This document shows positions 1 to 6,122 of a stretch of 6,140 nt of DNA, piece by piece. How positions within the stretch are numbered: the first letter of the stretch is position 1; every line of letters starts with the position of its first letter. The notes under the pieces were generated by a model, which worked only from the letters and a program-made list of their open reading frames with translations, had not been told where the DNA came from and made no database searches. The stretch comes from S143-63 sp964425855 (GTDB lineage Archaea > Thermoproteota > Thermoprotei_A > Sulfolobales > Acidilobaceae). Location of the stretch: the NCBI GenBank assembly GCA_964425855.1, contig CAYROE010000080.1:1-6140 (forward strand). Direction: 5' to 3'. The position numbers and the translations under genes were made by a program.

Positions 1-54
1 GACGCCGGCCTGCCAAGCCGGAGGTCCCGGGTTCAAATCCCGGCCGCCGCACCA
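1..54 (+). tRNA. trnG: tRNA-Gly (anticodon GCC), 3' part, 5' end outside window
   Basis: This is the 3' part of a tRNA, entering from the left edge at about tRNA nucleotide 23. The anticodon stem is CCGGC (5-9) with GCCGG (17-21), closing a 7-base loop CTGCCAA whose anticodon is GCC (12-14), which reads Gly GGC/GGU codons. A 5-base variable loop follows (22-26). The T stem is CCGGG (27-31) with CCCGG (39-43) around the loop TTCAAAT. The acceptor 3' strand is 44-50, the discriminator is A51, and CCA is encoded at 52-54. All visible stem pairs are G-C, typical of hyperthermophiles. No intron is present at the usual position 37/38. The D arm and the 5' acceptor strand lie outside the window, so the acceptor pairing cannot be checked. 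Confidence 0.93.
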
Positions 55-100
55 TAATCACCTAGTGTTCTAACTATCTAATGTAGAGTGTATTAGAATG

Positions 101-117
101 AAAAATCACCTAAAAAG
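101..117 (-). terminator. Putative oligo-T terminator of the helicase operon
   Basis: On the - strand, two T5 runs (117-101 region) lie just after the helicase stop codon. Archaeal RNA polymerase commonly terminates at oligo-T tracts without a hairpin, so this is a plausible 3' end for the operon. It is supported by position and base composition only. The rest of the 69-nt gap to the tRNA holds no gene that I can support. Confidence 0.4.
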
Positions 118-123
118 AATCCC

Positions 124-2409
124 CTATACCAGTGGTTTTCCTTCGATTCCCTTATCTTTTACAGGTCTAGCTACTGGGAGCTTATAGACTGCTTGTAGTA
201 TCTTGTATGCTTCTCTCCTAGATAGGAACTGGTTGTTGTTCCCACAGTAAGGAGAGTATACACATTTAGGACATCCGTCATCACAGTCACATGAAGCAAG
301 TATGTTTTCGGCTATATCGTGTACTTTTTCTAGTCTTTCATACACCAGTCTCGACGCGCCGTTTCCTCCCGGAGTCGAATCATATATTATGATATGGCCG
401 CTCGGATAGCTTATTCCGCCTAGATCCGTGTCTGATGCACCTACTACGGGCTTAGAAGCCGATATGAGTGCGTGTTCTAATGCGTGATACCCGCTTATTA
501 GGCGCACGGTATCCTTTATACCTGGGTTCGGATATCGGGTTACTAAGGCCTTTGTTCTCATTTTCCAATTTATCGGGTCATCGTAGAATACTTCCCCTAG
601 CTTTCTACCTGTATACTCTTCCCTTATGACATATCCTGTAACAGTTATTAGGAGATCGACTTCTGCATATGCCAGAGTGATCGATGAGAGTTTTCTTCTT
701 TCAAGAGGAGTTATACTTGCTACATCTACCGTATAAAGTGGCTTCGTATAGAATCTCACGTCCGCCCCTACTCTCTTTACTATTGCAGTGTATTTGTCGA
801 GTTCGAGGCTTGTAACTAGATACGATCTACCGGCATGATAATATACCGCTCCTGGATATAGGTCGTAGAGTGCCTGCGGGAGCTCTCTTAAACCGATCTT
901 CTTTTGCCCATCTTCTATTATTGATACTTGGGGACCTGCCGACCTCAGACCACTTCCTTTAACTATCTCCCTAACCCGTGGCCAATCAGGATAGTACTTT
1001 CCATCGATTTTTTTGGCGTAGCCAATAGTGGCCAGCTCATCGAGCGCACGTCTAATAGGGATAGGAAGCATCGATGCTTCTACGAGGCCTCTCTCTAGCA
1101 ATATTGCTGCTGCATGTATTCTTGCTATCTCCATATTGTCGGGCTCAATATATGACGGGTCAGGTTCCTGTTTAAAGAATTCCCGGGGTTTCCTCAAGAA
1201 GTATTGTTCTATTGGATCGTCGCCTAGAACAGTGAATATTATTCCTGGATTATCTCGTCTGCCGGCTCTACCTGCTCTTTGAAGATAGCTTGAGATGCTC
1301 CTGGGGAGTGTAGCCATTATGATCGCGTCGAGATCTCCTAGATCTATTCCGAGCTCCATTGTTGGCGTTGCTACTATTCCATTGATTCTCCCCTCCCTGA
1401 AGTCCTCCTCTACCTTCTTTCTATAGCTTGGCTCGAGGCCCGCTCTATGCACTGCTACGTTGGCACCATAGCTTCTACGTGCTATCCTCGCTATAAGCTC
1501 GCTCATTTGTTGTGAGTCCACGAAGCATAGAGTCTTTAAACCGTTTTTTACGAGGAACGAGAGGATAAACGATGCTACCGTCCATCTACTTGTGTTCCCA
1601 TATGATACGAATACGTGGTAGGCTGTTCCTTTTCTCCTAGACGGTCCTCTAACTATTTGTGGATCCTCGCCAAAGAGTTTTTCTCCTAACTCTCTTGGAT
1701 TACCTATAGTTGCCCCTGCTCCAATAATCAACATATCGTCGTCTGCATAGTGTTTGAGTCTCTCGATAACCCACTTAACATGTGTGCCAAAAACTCCTCG
1801 GTATACATGCATCTCGTCCAAGACCAATACTTTGACTCCGCTTACAAGTCTCCTTATTCTATCCGACAACGCTAGACCATAATGCATCATGTCCGGGTTT
1901 GTAACGAGTATATGAGGAGGATCTGCATATATTTTAGTTCTCTCGTCTCGAGGAGTATCACCATCTAGAACTGCAACCTTTACTCCGAGTTTTCCTTCAG
2001 CTAGAAGCTTGAAGCGATAAAGTTGGTCTCTTGCAAGAGCCTTAGTCGGATACATGATAATTGCATAGGGTTTCTCGACAGATGGTCCTTGCTTTATGAT
2101 ATCGTCGAGTATAGGTATTATGAAAGCCTCTGTCTTACCGGTTCCTGTCCCAGCAACTATTACTTGGCTTTTTCCTTCTATGTATAGTCTATAGGCTTCA
2201 TATTGGAATAAGTGAAGTCTTGATATACCATAGCTTCTTAGGGCATTTTCGAGATATTCGCTTAGTCCTATTTCCTCTATACTCGGACCCAGTTCCGGGT
2301 CTCCTTGCTTTTCTTTATAAATATAAGATAACGTTGCGCCATATTGTTTGAGAAGCTTTTTGAGCGATAGGACTATATTCTTTAGCCGTTTGTTGTTATT
2401 GCTCTTCAT
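124..2409 (-). CDS. DEAD/DEAH-box superfamily 2 helicase with C-terminal DUF1998 cysteine cluster (Hrq1/SftH/MrfA family)
   Basis: This 761-aa protein is a probable ATP-dependent DNA helicase or translocase of the Hrq1/SftH/MrfA group, a RecQ4-like branch of SF2 that in yeast and Bacillus acts in repair of crosslinks and bulky lesions. Visible motifs in order: a Q-like LFQYEA (67-72), Walker A AGTGTGKT (86-93), motif Ia YPTKALARDQ (120-129), TNPDMMH (170-176), motif II DEMH (198-201) followed by YRGVFGTH, motif III GAT (232-234), motif V ATPTMELGIDLGDLD (347-361) and motif VI QRAGRAGRR (377-385). A winged-helix-like linker follows. The C-terminal DUF1998-type domain (about 640-735) has cysteines at 707, 709, 713, 716 and 722, spaced CxC-x3-C-x2-C as in zinc-binding MrfA-type proteins. 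Length is normal for the family and all ATPase motifs look intact. The ATG start has an AGGTG site 10 nt upstream inside the end of the preceding gene, so the two genes are probably translationally linked. The repair role is inferred from family, not shown here. Confidence 0.93.
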   Translation of the reverse strand: MKSNNNKRLKNIVLSLKKLLKQYGATLSYIYKEKQGDPELGPSIEEIGLSEYLENALRSYGISRLHLFQYEAYRLYIEGKSQVIVAGTGTGKTEAFIIPILDDIIKQGPSVEKPYAIIMYPTKALARDQLYRFKLLAEGKLGVKVAVLDGDTPRDERTKIYADPPHILVTNPDMMHYGLALSDRIRRLVSGVKVLVLDEMHVYRGVFGTHVKWVIERLKHYADDDMLIIGAGATIGNPRELGEKLFGEDPQIVRGPSRRKGTAYHVFVSYGNTSRWTVASFILSFLVKNGLKTLCFVDSQQMSELIARIARRSYGANVAVHRAGLEPSYRKKVEEDFREGRINGIVATPTMELGIDLGDLDAIIMATLPRSISSYLQRAGRAGRRDNPGIIFTVLGDDPIEQYFLRKPREFFKQEPDPSYIEPDNMEIARIHAAAILLERGLVEASMLPIPIRRALDELATIGYAKKIDGKYYPDWPRVREIVKGSGLRSAGPQVSIIEDGQKKIGLRELPQALYDLYPGAVYYHAGRSYLVTSLELDKYTAIVKRVGADVRFYTKPLYTVDVASITPLERRKLSSITLAYAEVDLLITVTGYVIREEYTGRKLGEVFYDDPINWKMRTKALVTRYPNPGIKDTVRLISGYHALEHALISASKPVVGASDTDLGGISYPSGHIIIYDSTPGGNGASRLVYERLEKVHDIAENILASCDCDDGCPKCVYSPYCGNNNQFLSRREAYKILQAVYKLPVARPVKDKGIEGKPLV

Positions 2410-2414
2410 TATTG

Positions 2415-2834
2415 TTAAGCACCTGTATTATGGTTATATCGTCTGACATAGCCTTCTAGTCCTATTGATTTAATTGCGTCTTCAACTAGCCATGAATACT
2501 GTTTGCCCCCAGACACTCTCCTGATCTTTCTCTTCCTCAAAACTGCTTCATATAGAAGTCTGCCATTTCTATCATAGACCTGTAGATGCCCTTTTACATG
2601 TCCTCGTATATTCCGGATTAGTTCAACATAAACAATGTACTCTATATCGGGGTTATCTAGCTCTATTATAACACTCTGTCCTCTAGCATACACTGTTCGT
2701 ATGTGTTCTTGTTTTGTTGTTGTACTGGTGAGTTTTGTGACTACTTCTTTACGGTTCTTGTAATACACTACAGCGAGTTTCCTAGAGGCGTGCTTACCAG
2801 TCCTACTCTTAGATGCTTCAATTATGAGTCTCAT
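2415..2834 (-). CDS. Small, strongly basic protein of unknown function, first gene of the helicase operon
   Basis: I do not recognise this 139-aa protein. It is soluble-looking, with no signal peptide or membrane segment, and appears rich in beta strands in its first two-thirds (for example LAVVYY 20-25, SVIIEL 54-59, YIVYVEL 66-72), with a probable helix near 115-125. It has 28 Lys/Arg against 13 Asp/Glu, including the patch LRKRKIRR (99-106), so nucleic-acid binding is a reasonable inference. There are no cysteines and no metal or nuclease signature that I can see. It sits 5 nt upstream of the helicase, whose ribosome site lies in its 3' end, so it is likely a partner of that helicase. The start is uncertain: ATG at 2834 is used here. 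A GTG at 2846 adds four residues and has a GGAG 4 nt upstream. No in-frame ATG lies further up before a stop. Confidence 0.75.
   Translation of the reverse strand: MRLIIEASKSRTGKHASRKLAVVYYKNRKEVVTKLTSTTTKQEHIRTVYARGQSVIIELDNPDIEYIVYVELIRNIRGHVKGHLQVYDRNGRLLYEAVLRKRKIRRVSGGKQYSWLVEDAIKSIGLEGYVRRYNHNTGA
2420..2424 (-). promoter_or_regulatory. Shine-Dalgarno site of the helicase gene, inside the upstream gene
   Basis: The - strand reads AGGTG here, 10 nt before the helicase ATG, and matches the archaeal anti-SD at the 16S rRNA 3' end. It overlaps the last codons of the upstream small gene, whose TAA stop is only 5 nt from the helicase start. This fixes the helicase start and supports co-translation of the two genes. 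Confidence 0.6.
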
Positions 2835-2893
2835 GTTTGGTCCCACTCGTCTCCACGAAGGCTTTGTTGCCAGAAGCTGCCTCCCTCTTACTT

Positions 2894-2904
2894 GATGCTT
2901 TTAC
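2894..2904 (+). promoter_or_regulatory. Candidate TATA box of the oxidoreductase gene in the divergent intergenic region
   Basis: The 116-bp gap between the divergently transcribed small basic gene and the flavoprotein gene must hold two promoters. On the + strand, TGCTTTTACTG resembles a crenarchaeal TATA element and would place transcription start near 2925-2930, leaving a leader of about 20-25 nt with the SD-like GGGGA (2941-2945). I see no equally convincing TATA box for the - strand gene, only an A/T-rich stretch around 2900-2922. Confidence 0.3.
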
Positions 2905-2950
2905 TGTAATTCTTATTCTTTGTCGAGCTATTAACCTTGCGGGGAAGAGT

Positions 2951-4021
2951 GTGAAAGTAGTAGTAAAGGGGCTAGGGATCTCAGGATCATACCTTCTATA
3001 TAGATTATCACGTGAGCCGAATATCGAAGTATCTGGCTTTGATATCTCTAAGAAGTATGTTAAACCTTGCGGAGACGCCGTTACACTCAGGCCCTGGATA
3101 CGTGATCTCTTGGAGGAGCTGGATGTAGTACGAGCATCTGTAACAAAATACACGGTTAAAGTTGAAGGAAAAACCGTATTCGAAGCATCATTAAAAGAAC
3201 CGTACTGGTATATTGTCGATAAAGCTTTACTAGTCGAAAAGCTACGGGTTCTCGCGGCAAAAAATGGGGCCAGAATAGAGTATACTAGATCACATGATAA
3301 AGAGAGGTATTCATGCAACGGGTCAAGAGACTGCATTATAGTTGATGCCCGGGGACCATTTCCACATATTAAAACAACGAAATACGTTGTCGCCATAAGA
3401 TACCTTGCTAGAGCAGGTTGGGACGTGTCACATGCTTTACTAGACTTTTATCCAAGATATGGAGGGCTGTTCTGGATGTTTCCTGCTAATGCCCGGGAAG
3501 GTATTGTGAATTTCGGTGGAGGATTCTTGAATAGACCTGTAAACTATACTGAGGCATTCGTTAAGAAATATGCCAAGGATCTCCTAGATAGTTACGACTT
3601 GCTTGACAAAAGAGCATCTCCCATTGCTGTGTTCTCGCCTATAAGGCCTTTGGAGAAAAACGCCGGTAAGATCCGAAAACTCAGGATAGGAGAATCTGCT
3701 GGTTTTATTATATCAACTGCTGGGGAAGGTAATCGGCCAGGCCTTGAATCAGCGGAAGCATTATATAACGCGATAATAGACGGTGATTCACCTAAAGAAA
3801 TCGCTCAAGACTATTCTCGCAGGGTAAGGACACTTGTATCCGAAGCCAAGGCGTCTAGGTATGCTTTGAAGCTCGCTATTAGGCTTGGTGGTAGATTCTA
3901 TGATTTCTCTAGGTCCCTACCTGAAGAGTTCTGGTATACATATCTACAGGGTAGAATAACAATGGGGTATCTAGTAAAAATCGTATTGAGGAATCCAGGT
4001 CTTCTCCGATACTTAGTCTAG
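2951..4021 (+). CDS. FAD-dependent oxidoreductase, geranylgeranyl reductase family (divergent, short)
   Basis: This predicted 356-aa flavoprotein belongs to the geranylgeranyl reductase (GGR) family, whose archaeal members saturate isoprenoid chains of ether lipids at the membrane. It begins with a Rossmann beta strand and GLGISG (residues 7-12) for FAD binding. KPCGD follows (38-42), and the Cys-Gly corresponds to a conserved GGR position near the flavin. Next come VDARGP (131-136), LFWMFP (173-178) with GGG at 189-191 (the substrate-side YxWxFP...GxG motif, here with Leu for Tyr), and GESAGF (247-252) plus TAGEGNRPGLES (256-267), the usual second FAD motif (GDAAG...GEG in relatives). The GTG at 2951 is chosen because it puts the Rossmann strand at the N terminus and follows GGGGA by 5 nt. 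The open frame extends to a TTG at 2837, but those extra 38 codons would overlap the neighbouring gene and lack family features. At 356 aa it is shorter than characterised archaeal GGRs (about 400-450). It could be a paralogue with another isoprenoid substrate rather than the main lipid enzyme. Confidence 0.8.
   Translation: MKVVVKGLGISGSYLLYRLSREPNIEVSGFDISKKYVKPCGDAVTLRPWIRDLLEELDVVRASVTKYTVKVEGKTVFEASLKEPYWYIVDKALLVEKLRVLAAKNGARIEYTRSHDKERYSCNGSRDCIIVDARGPFPHIKTTKYVVAIRYLARAGWDVSHALLDFYPRYGGLFWMFPANAREGIVNFGGGFLNRPVNYTEAFVKKYAKDLLDSYDLLDKRASPIAVFSPIRPLEKNAGKIRKLRIGESAGFIISTAGEGNRPGLESAEALYNAIIDGDSPKEIAQDYSRRVRTLVSEAKASRYALKLAIRLGGRFYDFSRSLPEEFWYTYLQGRITMGYLVKIVLRNPGLLRYLV
3976..3980 (-). 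terminator. Putative oligo-T terminator for the adenosine-specific kinase gene
   Basis: A T5 run on the - strand lies 37 nt beyond the kinase stop, inside the 3' end of the convergent flavoprotein gene. It is the first oligo-T tract that a - strand transcript would meet. The call rests on composition and position only. Confidence 0.3.
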
Positions 4022-4506
4022 CCACGCTTGTATCCTATTTTTCTGAGGAACTCTATTCTTTCTTTCTGGTCTTTCTCTGTTTCGACTCCTAGAGGTGTGA
4101 ATCCGTCGGCTATACCTAGTAGAGCTCTTTGATCTCCTAGGTCCGCGATAATTGCTTTTACAGGATTAGCGGTTGCGGCCTCTATGCTGACTACTTCCAT
4201 TATGCTCTTTATTCTGTTCAGGACGTTTATTGGCCAGGCGTTTTTAAGGTATACTACGAATACGTGGCCGGCGGAGATTCTTTTGCAAGCCTCTATTGCT
4301 AAGTCGATTAGTTCTTTATCATTGCCGTCCCATCTTATCAGTCTTTTACCGCTAGCCTCGCAAAATGCTAGGCCGAATTTAATAGATGTTGATGCGGTAA
4401 CGAGAGCCTCGTATAGGTCTTCTACTGTCTTTATGAAATGTGATTTACCAATAATGACGTTGGTTCCGTCTGGAACGGGGATTTCTACTGCTACAATATT
4501 TACCAT
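4018..4506 (-). CDS. Adenosine-specific kinase (DUF355 / PF04008-type)
   Basis: This 162-aa cytosolic protein matches the small adenosine-specific kinase family, known from archaea and some thermophilic bacteria and structurally from a Pyrobaculum protein that binds AMP. Members are reported to phosphorylate adenosine or bind adenine nucleotides. Family blocks are easy to see: GKSHFIKTVEDLYEALV (20-36), KFGLAFCEASG (43-53), RWDGND (58-63), WPINVLN (91-97), TANPV (112-116) and DGFTPLGVET (134-143), ending in RKIGYK. The family usually runs about 160 aa, so it is full length. The start at 4506 (MVNIVAVEI) matches the family N terminus and has GGGGGTAGGG just upstream. An ATG at 4527 would add seven residues but has no ribosome site and lies against the probable TATA box. 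The stop overlaps that of the convergent flavoprotein. It follows the exporter gene on the same strand, with 73 nt between them. Confidence 0.9.
   Translation of the reverse strand: MVNIVAVEIPVPDGTNVIIGKSHFIKTVEDLYEALVTASTSIKFGLAFCEASGKRLIRWDGNDKELIDLAIEACKRISAGHVFVVYLKNAWPINVLNRIKSIMEVVSIEAATANPVKAIIADLGDQRALLGIADGFTPLGVETEKDQKERIEFLRKIGYKRG
4038..4083 (+). terminator. Putative T-rich terminator for the flavoprotein gene, inside the convergent kinase gene
   Basis: Sixteen nt after the flavoprotein stop, the + strand has a T5 run (4038-4042) followed by a T-rich pyrimidine stretch to 4083 (for example TTCTTTCTTTCTGG). On the other strand this encodes the Lys/Glu-rich C-terminal helix of the kinase, so coding and termination may share the same bases. 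Archaeal termination at T-rich tracts is established. Its use here is inferred. Confidence 0.4.
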
Positions 4507-4528
4507 TGTCCCTACCCCCAGGTTCATG

Positions 4529-4538
4529 ATAAATTATA
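4529..4538 (-). promoter_or_regulatory. Candidate TATA box of the adenosine-specific kinase gene
   Basis: The - strand reads TATAATTTAT, centred about 27 nt upstream of the ATG at 4506. That is the usual distance between an archaeal TATA box and the transcription start, so the message would be leaderless or nearly so, and the kinase would not depend only on read-through from the exporter gene. This also argues against the ATG at 4527. Confidence 0.5.
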
Positions 4539-4579
4539 GTATAGTTTGAATCGAATAAGTTTGTGCAATGAGTCATGTA

Positions 4580-5257
4580 TTAGTCCTTTCTGCGTAAAGT
4601 TAGGTTTAGAGAGTGCACGACGTATTTAATACCATAATATGCTAGGATTATCCCTACTCCTATCATTACTACTCGGTACACTGTCATGCTTAGAACTGCA
4701 CCTGTCCCTATAACTGCTAGAAATGTGAGCCAGGCATAGTCCATCCAGACATGACTCGCATACATTATTGCAAGGCCTTTTCTACCATGCTCTACTGAAC
4801 TCTTAATAATGGGCTCTCCTACTGTCAACCACCACCCAAGAAAATAGGGATTTAGCAAAGTTAACGATGCCCCTATTACCACCGCGAAAAGCAGTGAACC
4901 CGTAGCAATTGATTCTGAAGCTGGGATCTCTGAGCCCTTGATTCCTAGACTAAGGACTCCTACAGCGAAAAATAACATAAATACGCCTATCAGAAAAGAC
5001 ATTATGTTATCATATTTCTTTAACTTCCTGGAGACCCGCTCCATCGCTACAAATAAGAGTATAACGTAAGGTAGTTCTGCTATTGTATGACCTAACGCGA
5101 GTAGAATACCTCCTGTCCATCCGTATATGGCACCAAGAGCAAGTGCTGATGCCGAGAGAGGTCCAGGGCTAAGAGCTCCACTGGTTGAAAGAACTACTGT
5201 TTTTCCTATAAGAGCCAACAAGCTGTCTTTGTGGTTAATCTTTGTTATTGTAGTCAT
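4580..5257 (-). CDS. LysE/RhtB-type amino-acid (or small metabolite) exporter
   Basis: This 225-aa integral membrane protein belongs to the LysE/RhtB translocator family, which exports amino acids or related small molecules driven by ion gradients. Six hydrophobic segments are visible at roughly 12-31, 43-72, 85-105, 117-145, 162-185 and 190-212. The signature LSPGP (29-33) sits after the first segment, GWTGGILLALGH (46-57) with Glu at 61 follows, and NP (136-137) precedes GWW. Length is typical (about 200-225 aa) and nothing looks broken. The basic C terminus (LRRKD) would be cytoplasmic. The ATG at 5257 is preferred because GGTG lies 6 nt upstream. A GTG at 5266 would use that same GGTG as its start codon. 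The substrate cannot be told from sequence. A winged-helix gene lies upstream on the same strand, but the 130-nt gap holds a promoter, so they may be separate units. Confidence 0.85.
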   Translation of the reverse strand: MTTITKINHKDSLLALIGKTVVLSTSGALSPGPLSASALALGAIYGWTGGILLALGHTIAELPYVILLFVAMERVSRKLKKYDNIMSFLIGVFMLFFAVGVLSLGIKGSEIPASESIATGSLLFAVVIGASLTLLNPYFLGWWLTVGEPIIKSSVEHGRKGLAIMYASHVWMDYAWLTFLAVIGTGAVLSMTVYRVVMIGVGIILAYYGIKYVVHSLNLTLRRKD

Positions 5258-5310
5258 ACCAAGCACCGGTATGATTTCTCTGTTTCTTGTTCTGAGAAAT
5301 GAACTATGCT

Positions 5311-5324
5311 AAAAATAAATCTTT
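5311..5324 (-). promoter_or_regulatory. Candidate BRE/TATA promoter of the exporter gene
   Basis: On the - strand AAAGATTTATTTTT combines a purine-rich BRE-like part with a T/A-rich TATA element. It would set transcription start near 5288 and give a leader of about 30 nt carrying the GGTG ribosome site at 5264-5267. It is the most AT-rich element in the gap between the winged-helix gene and the exporter. Confidence 0.5.
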
Positions 5325-5389
5325 AATCCTATAGCCTTATGATTGTAGAATAAGATAAAAGCTGTTTACAAGATTGATACTTACAATTC

Positions 5390-5659
5390 TCACAACCTGA
5401 ATCCAAGTGATTCCAGAAGTTTCCTGCTTCTTCTGAGAGTATTCGGTGCCTCCAGACCTTTCTCGGTAATATCGTATCCCTCTTCATTTTTTACCACTAG
5501 GCCACTTTCTTCCAGAGATAGTAGGATTAGTTTAAGTCTATTATAGGGGAGATTAGCGTATGTGGCGATTCTCTTGGCTGGCATGGATCCTTCTCGTTGC
5601 AATACCTCGAGTATGTCATGGAGTATCCCCGTCTGGCTTCTATATTTTCTACGCACCAT
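5390..5659 (-). CDS. Small winged helix-turn-helix protein, probable transcription regulator (HTH_45-like)
   Basis: This 89-aa protein is made almost entirely of a winged-helix DNA-binding domain common in archaea. The layout fits: helix 1 KYRSQTGILHDILEVLQ (5-21), helix 2 AKRIATYA (28-35), recognition helix around YNRLKLILLSLEESG (39-53), a short wing LVVKNEEGYDITEKG (54-68), and a C-terminal helix (70-86) of the sort that forms dimers. There is no ligand-binding domain and no cysteine, so a signal-sensing role is not evident. It starts 16 nt after the stop of the membrane protein gene, so the two are probably co-transcribed. A G-run about 12 nt before the ATG is a weak ribosome site. It may regulate its own operon or the exporter downstream. 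The target is unknown. Confidence 0.8.
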   Translation of the reverse strand: MVRRKYRSQTGILHDILEVLQREGSMPAKRIATYANLPYNRLKLILLSLEESGLVVKNEEGYDITEKGLEAPNTLRRSRKLLESLGFRL

Positions 5660-5675
5660 CGGGTGTTGTCGCCCC

Positions 5676-6122
5676 CTACTCTCTCAGTAGTGATGATACG
5701 AACACTATCAGGGGTGCAAGACCTCGTAACAATGTTGATAATGGTACAATCCACCAAGATGAGCTTGCAAACAAGAGCATAACAGGTATGAGATGACTAA
5801 TTCCTAGAACTATATAGAAGATTACAGTTGGCAGTCTCGCCGAACCATATTTTCCTAGGACTATTGCAGCTGCAACTATCAGTACGAGTAAGTCTATGAT
5901 GTTGTAGTCTATAAACATTAATACGAATAACGGTATGATAGAGAATTCTTTGAGAGGGATTGTCGTTTCCTTTATCGATACTCCTGATACATAGTGTGAA
6001 GATGCCATGAGCGCATAGGAGATTGTGTAGAGTGGTATAGCGATAAGAGTTCCTCGGTTGACTAGTATAGATAGGAGTTCTTGGGGTCTTCTTCCGGGGC
6101 CGCTAATGTATGTTGGTGCCAT
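5676..6122 (-). CDS. Multi-pass membrane protein of unknown function
   Basis: I do not recognise this 148-aa protein. It is strongly hydrophobic, with four or five probable membrane segments at about 24-41, 61-90 (long enough for two short spans), 97-120 and 124-145, and short polar links such as KETT (51-54) and KYGSAR (91-96). No catalytic motif, cysteine or transporter signature is apparent. The N-terminal 23 residues are polar, with GPGRRP at 8-13. It lies just upstream of the winged-helix gene, a common archaeal arrangement in which a membrane protein and a small regulator form a pair. The ATG at 6122 lacks a good ribosome site, and the frame stays open to the right edge, so the true start may lie outside the window. 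Alternatively, an upstream gene could end at a TAA in another frame 5 nt before this ATG. Confidence 0.6.
   Translation of the reverse strand: MAPTYISGPGRRPQELLSILVNRGTLIAIPLYTISYALMASSHYVSGVSIKETTIPLKEFSIIPLFVLMFIDYNIIDLLVLIVAAAIVLGKYGSARLPTVIFYIVLGISHLIPVMLLFASSSWWIVPLSTLLRGLAPLIVFVSSLLRE

Noticed and set aside
98..187. Short + strand open frame starting ATG at 98, antisense to the helicase C terminus
   Set aside because: It is fewer than 30 codons long, has no ribosome site and overlaps a real gene on the other strand.
1028..1282. 84-codon open frame on the + strand inside the helicase gene
   Set aside because: It is opposite the conserved helicase motif V/VI region and has a low-complexity Ser/Ala/Ile composition. 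It is a shadow frame.
2818..3396. 192-codon open frame on the - strand overlapping the flavoprotein gene
   Set aside because: It is antisense to a well-supported gene, rich in Ser/Thr with no domain-like pattern, and also overlaps the small basic gene. It reads as a shadow.
5270..5305. Imperfect C-box-like ATGATTT followed by CTGA at 5292 in the intergenic gap, considered as a C/D box RNA
   Set aside because: Box C has mismatches, there is no second C'/D pair and no terminal stem, and the spot is better explained as the exporter's leader region.
5690..5740. GTGATGA box-C-like motif on the + strand, considered as a C/D box guide RNA
   Set aside because: No CTGA box D or D' occurs at suitable spacing, and it lies antisense to the membrane protein gene.
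5527..5757. 76-codon open frame on the - strand bridging the winged-helix and membrane protein genes
   Set aside because: It is out of frame with two plausible genes and has no recognisable content. A sequencing frameshift joining the two genes is also unlikely, as each has its own sensible ends.
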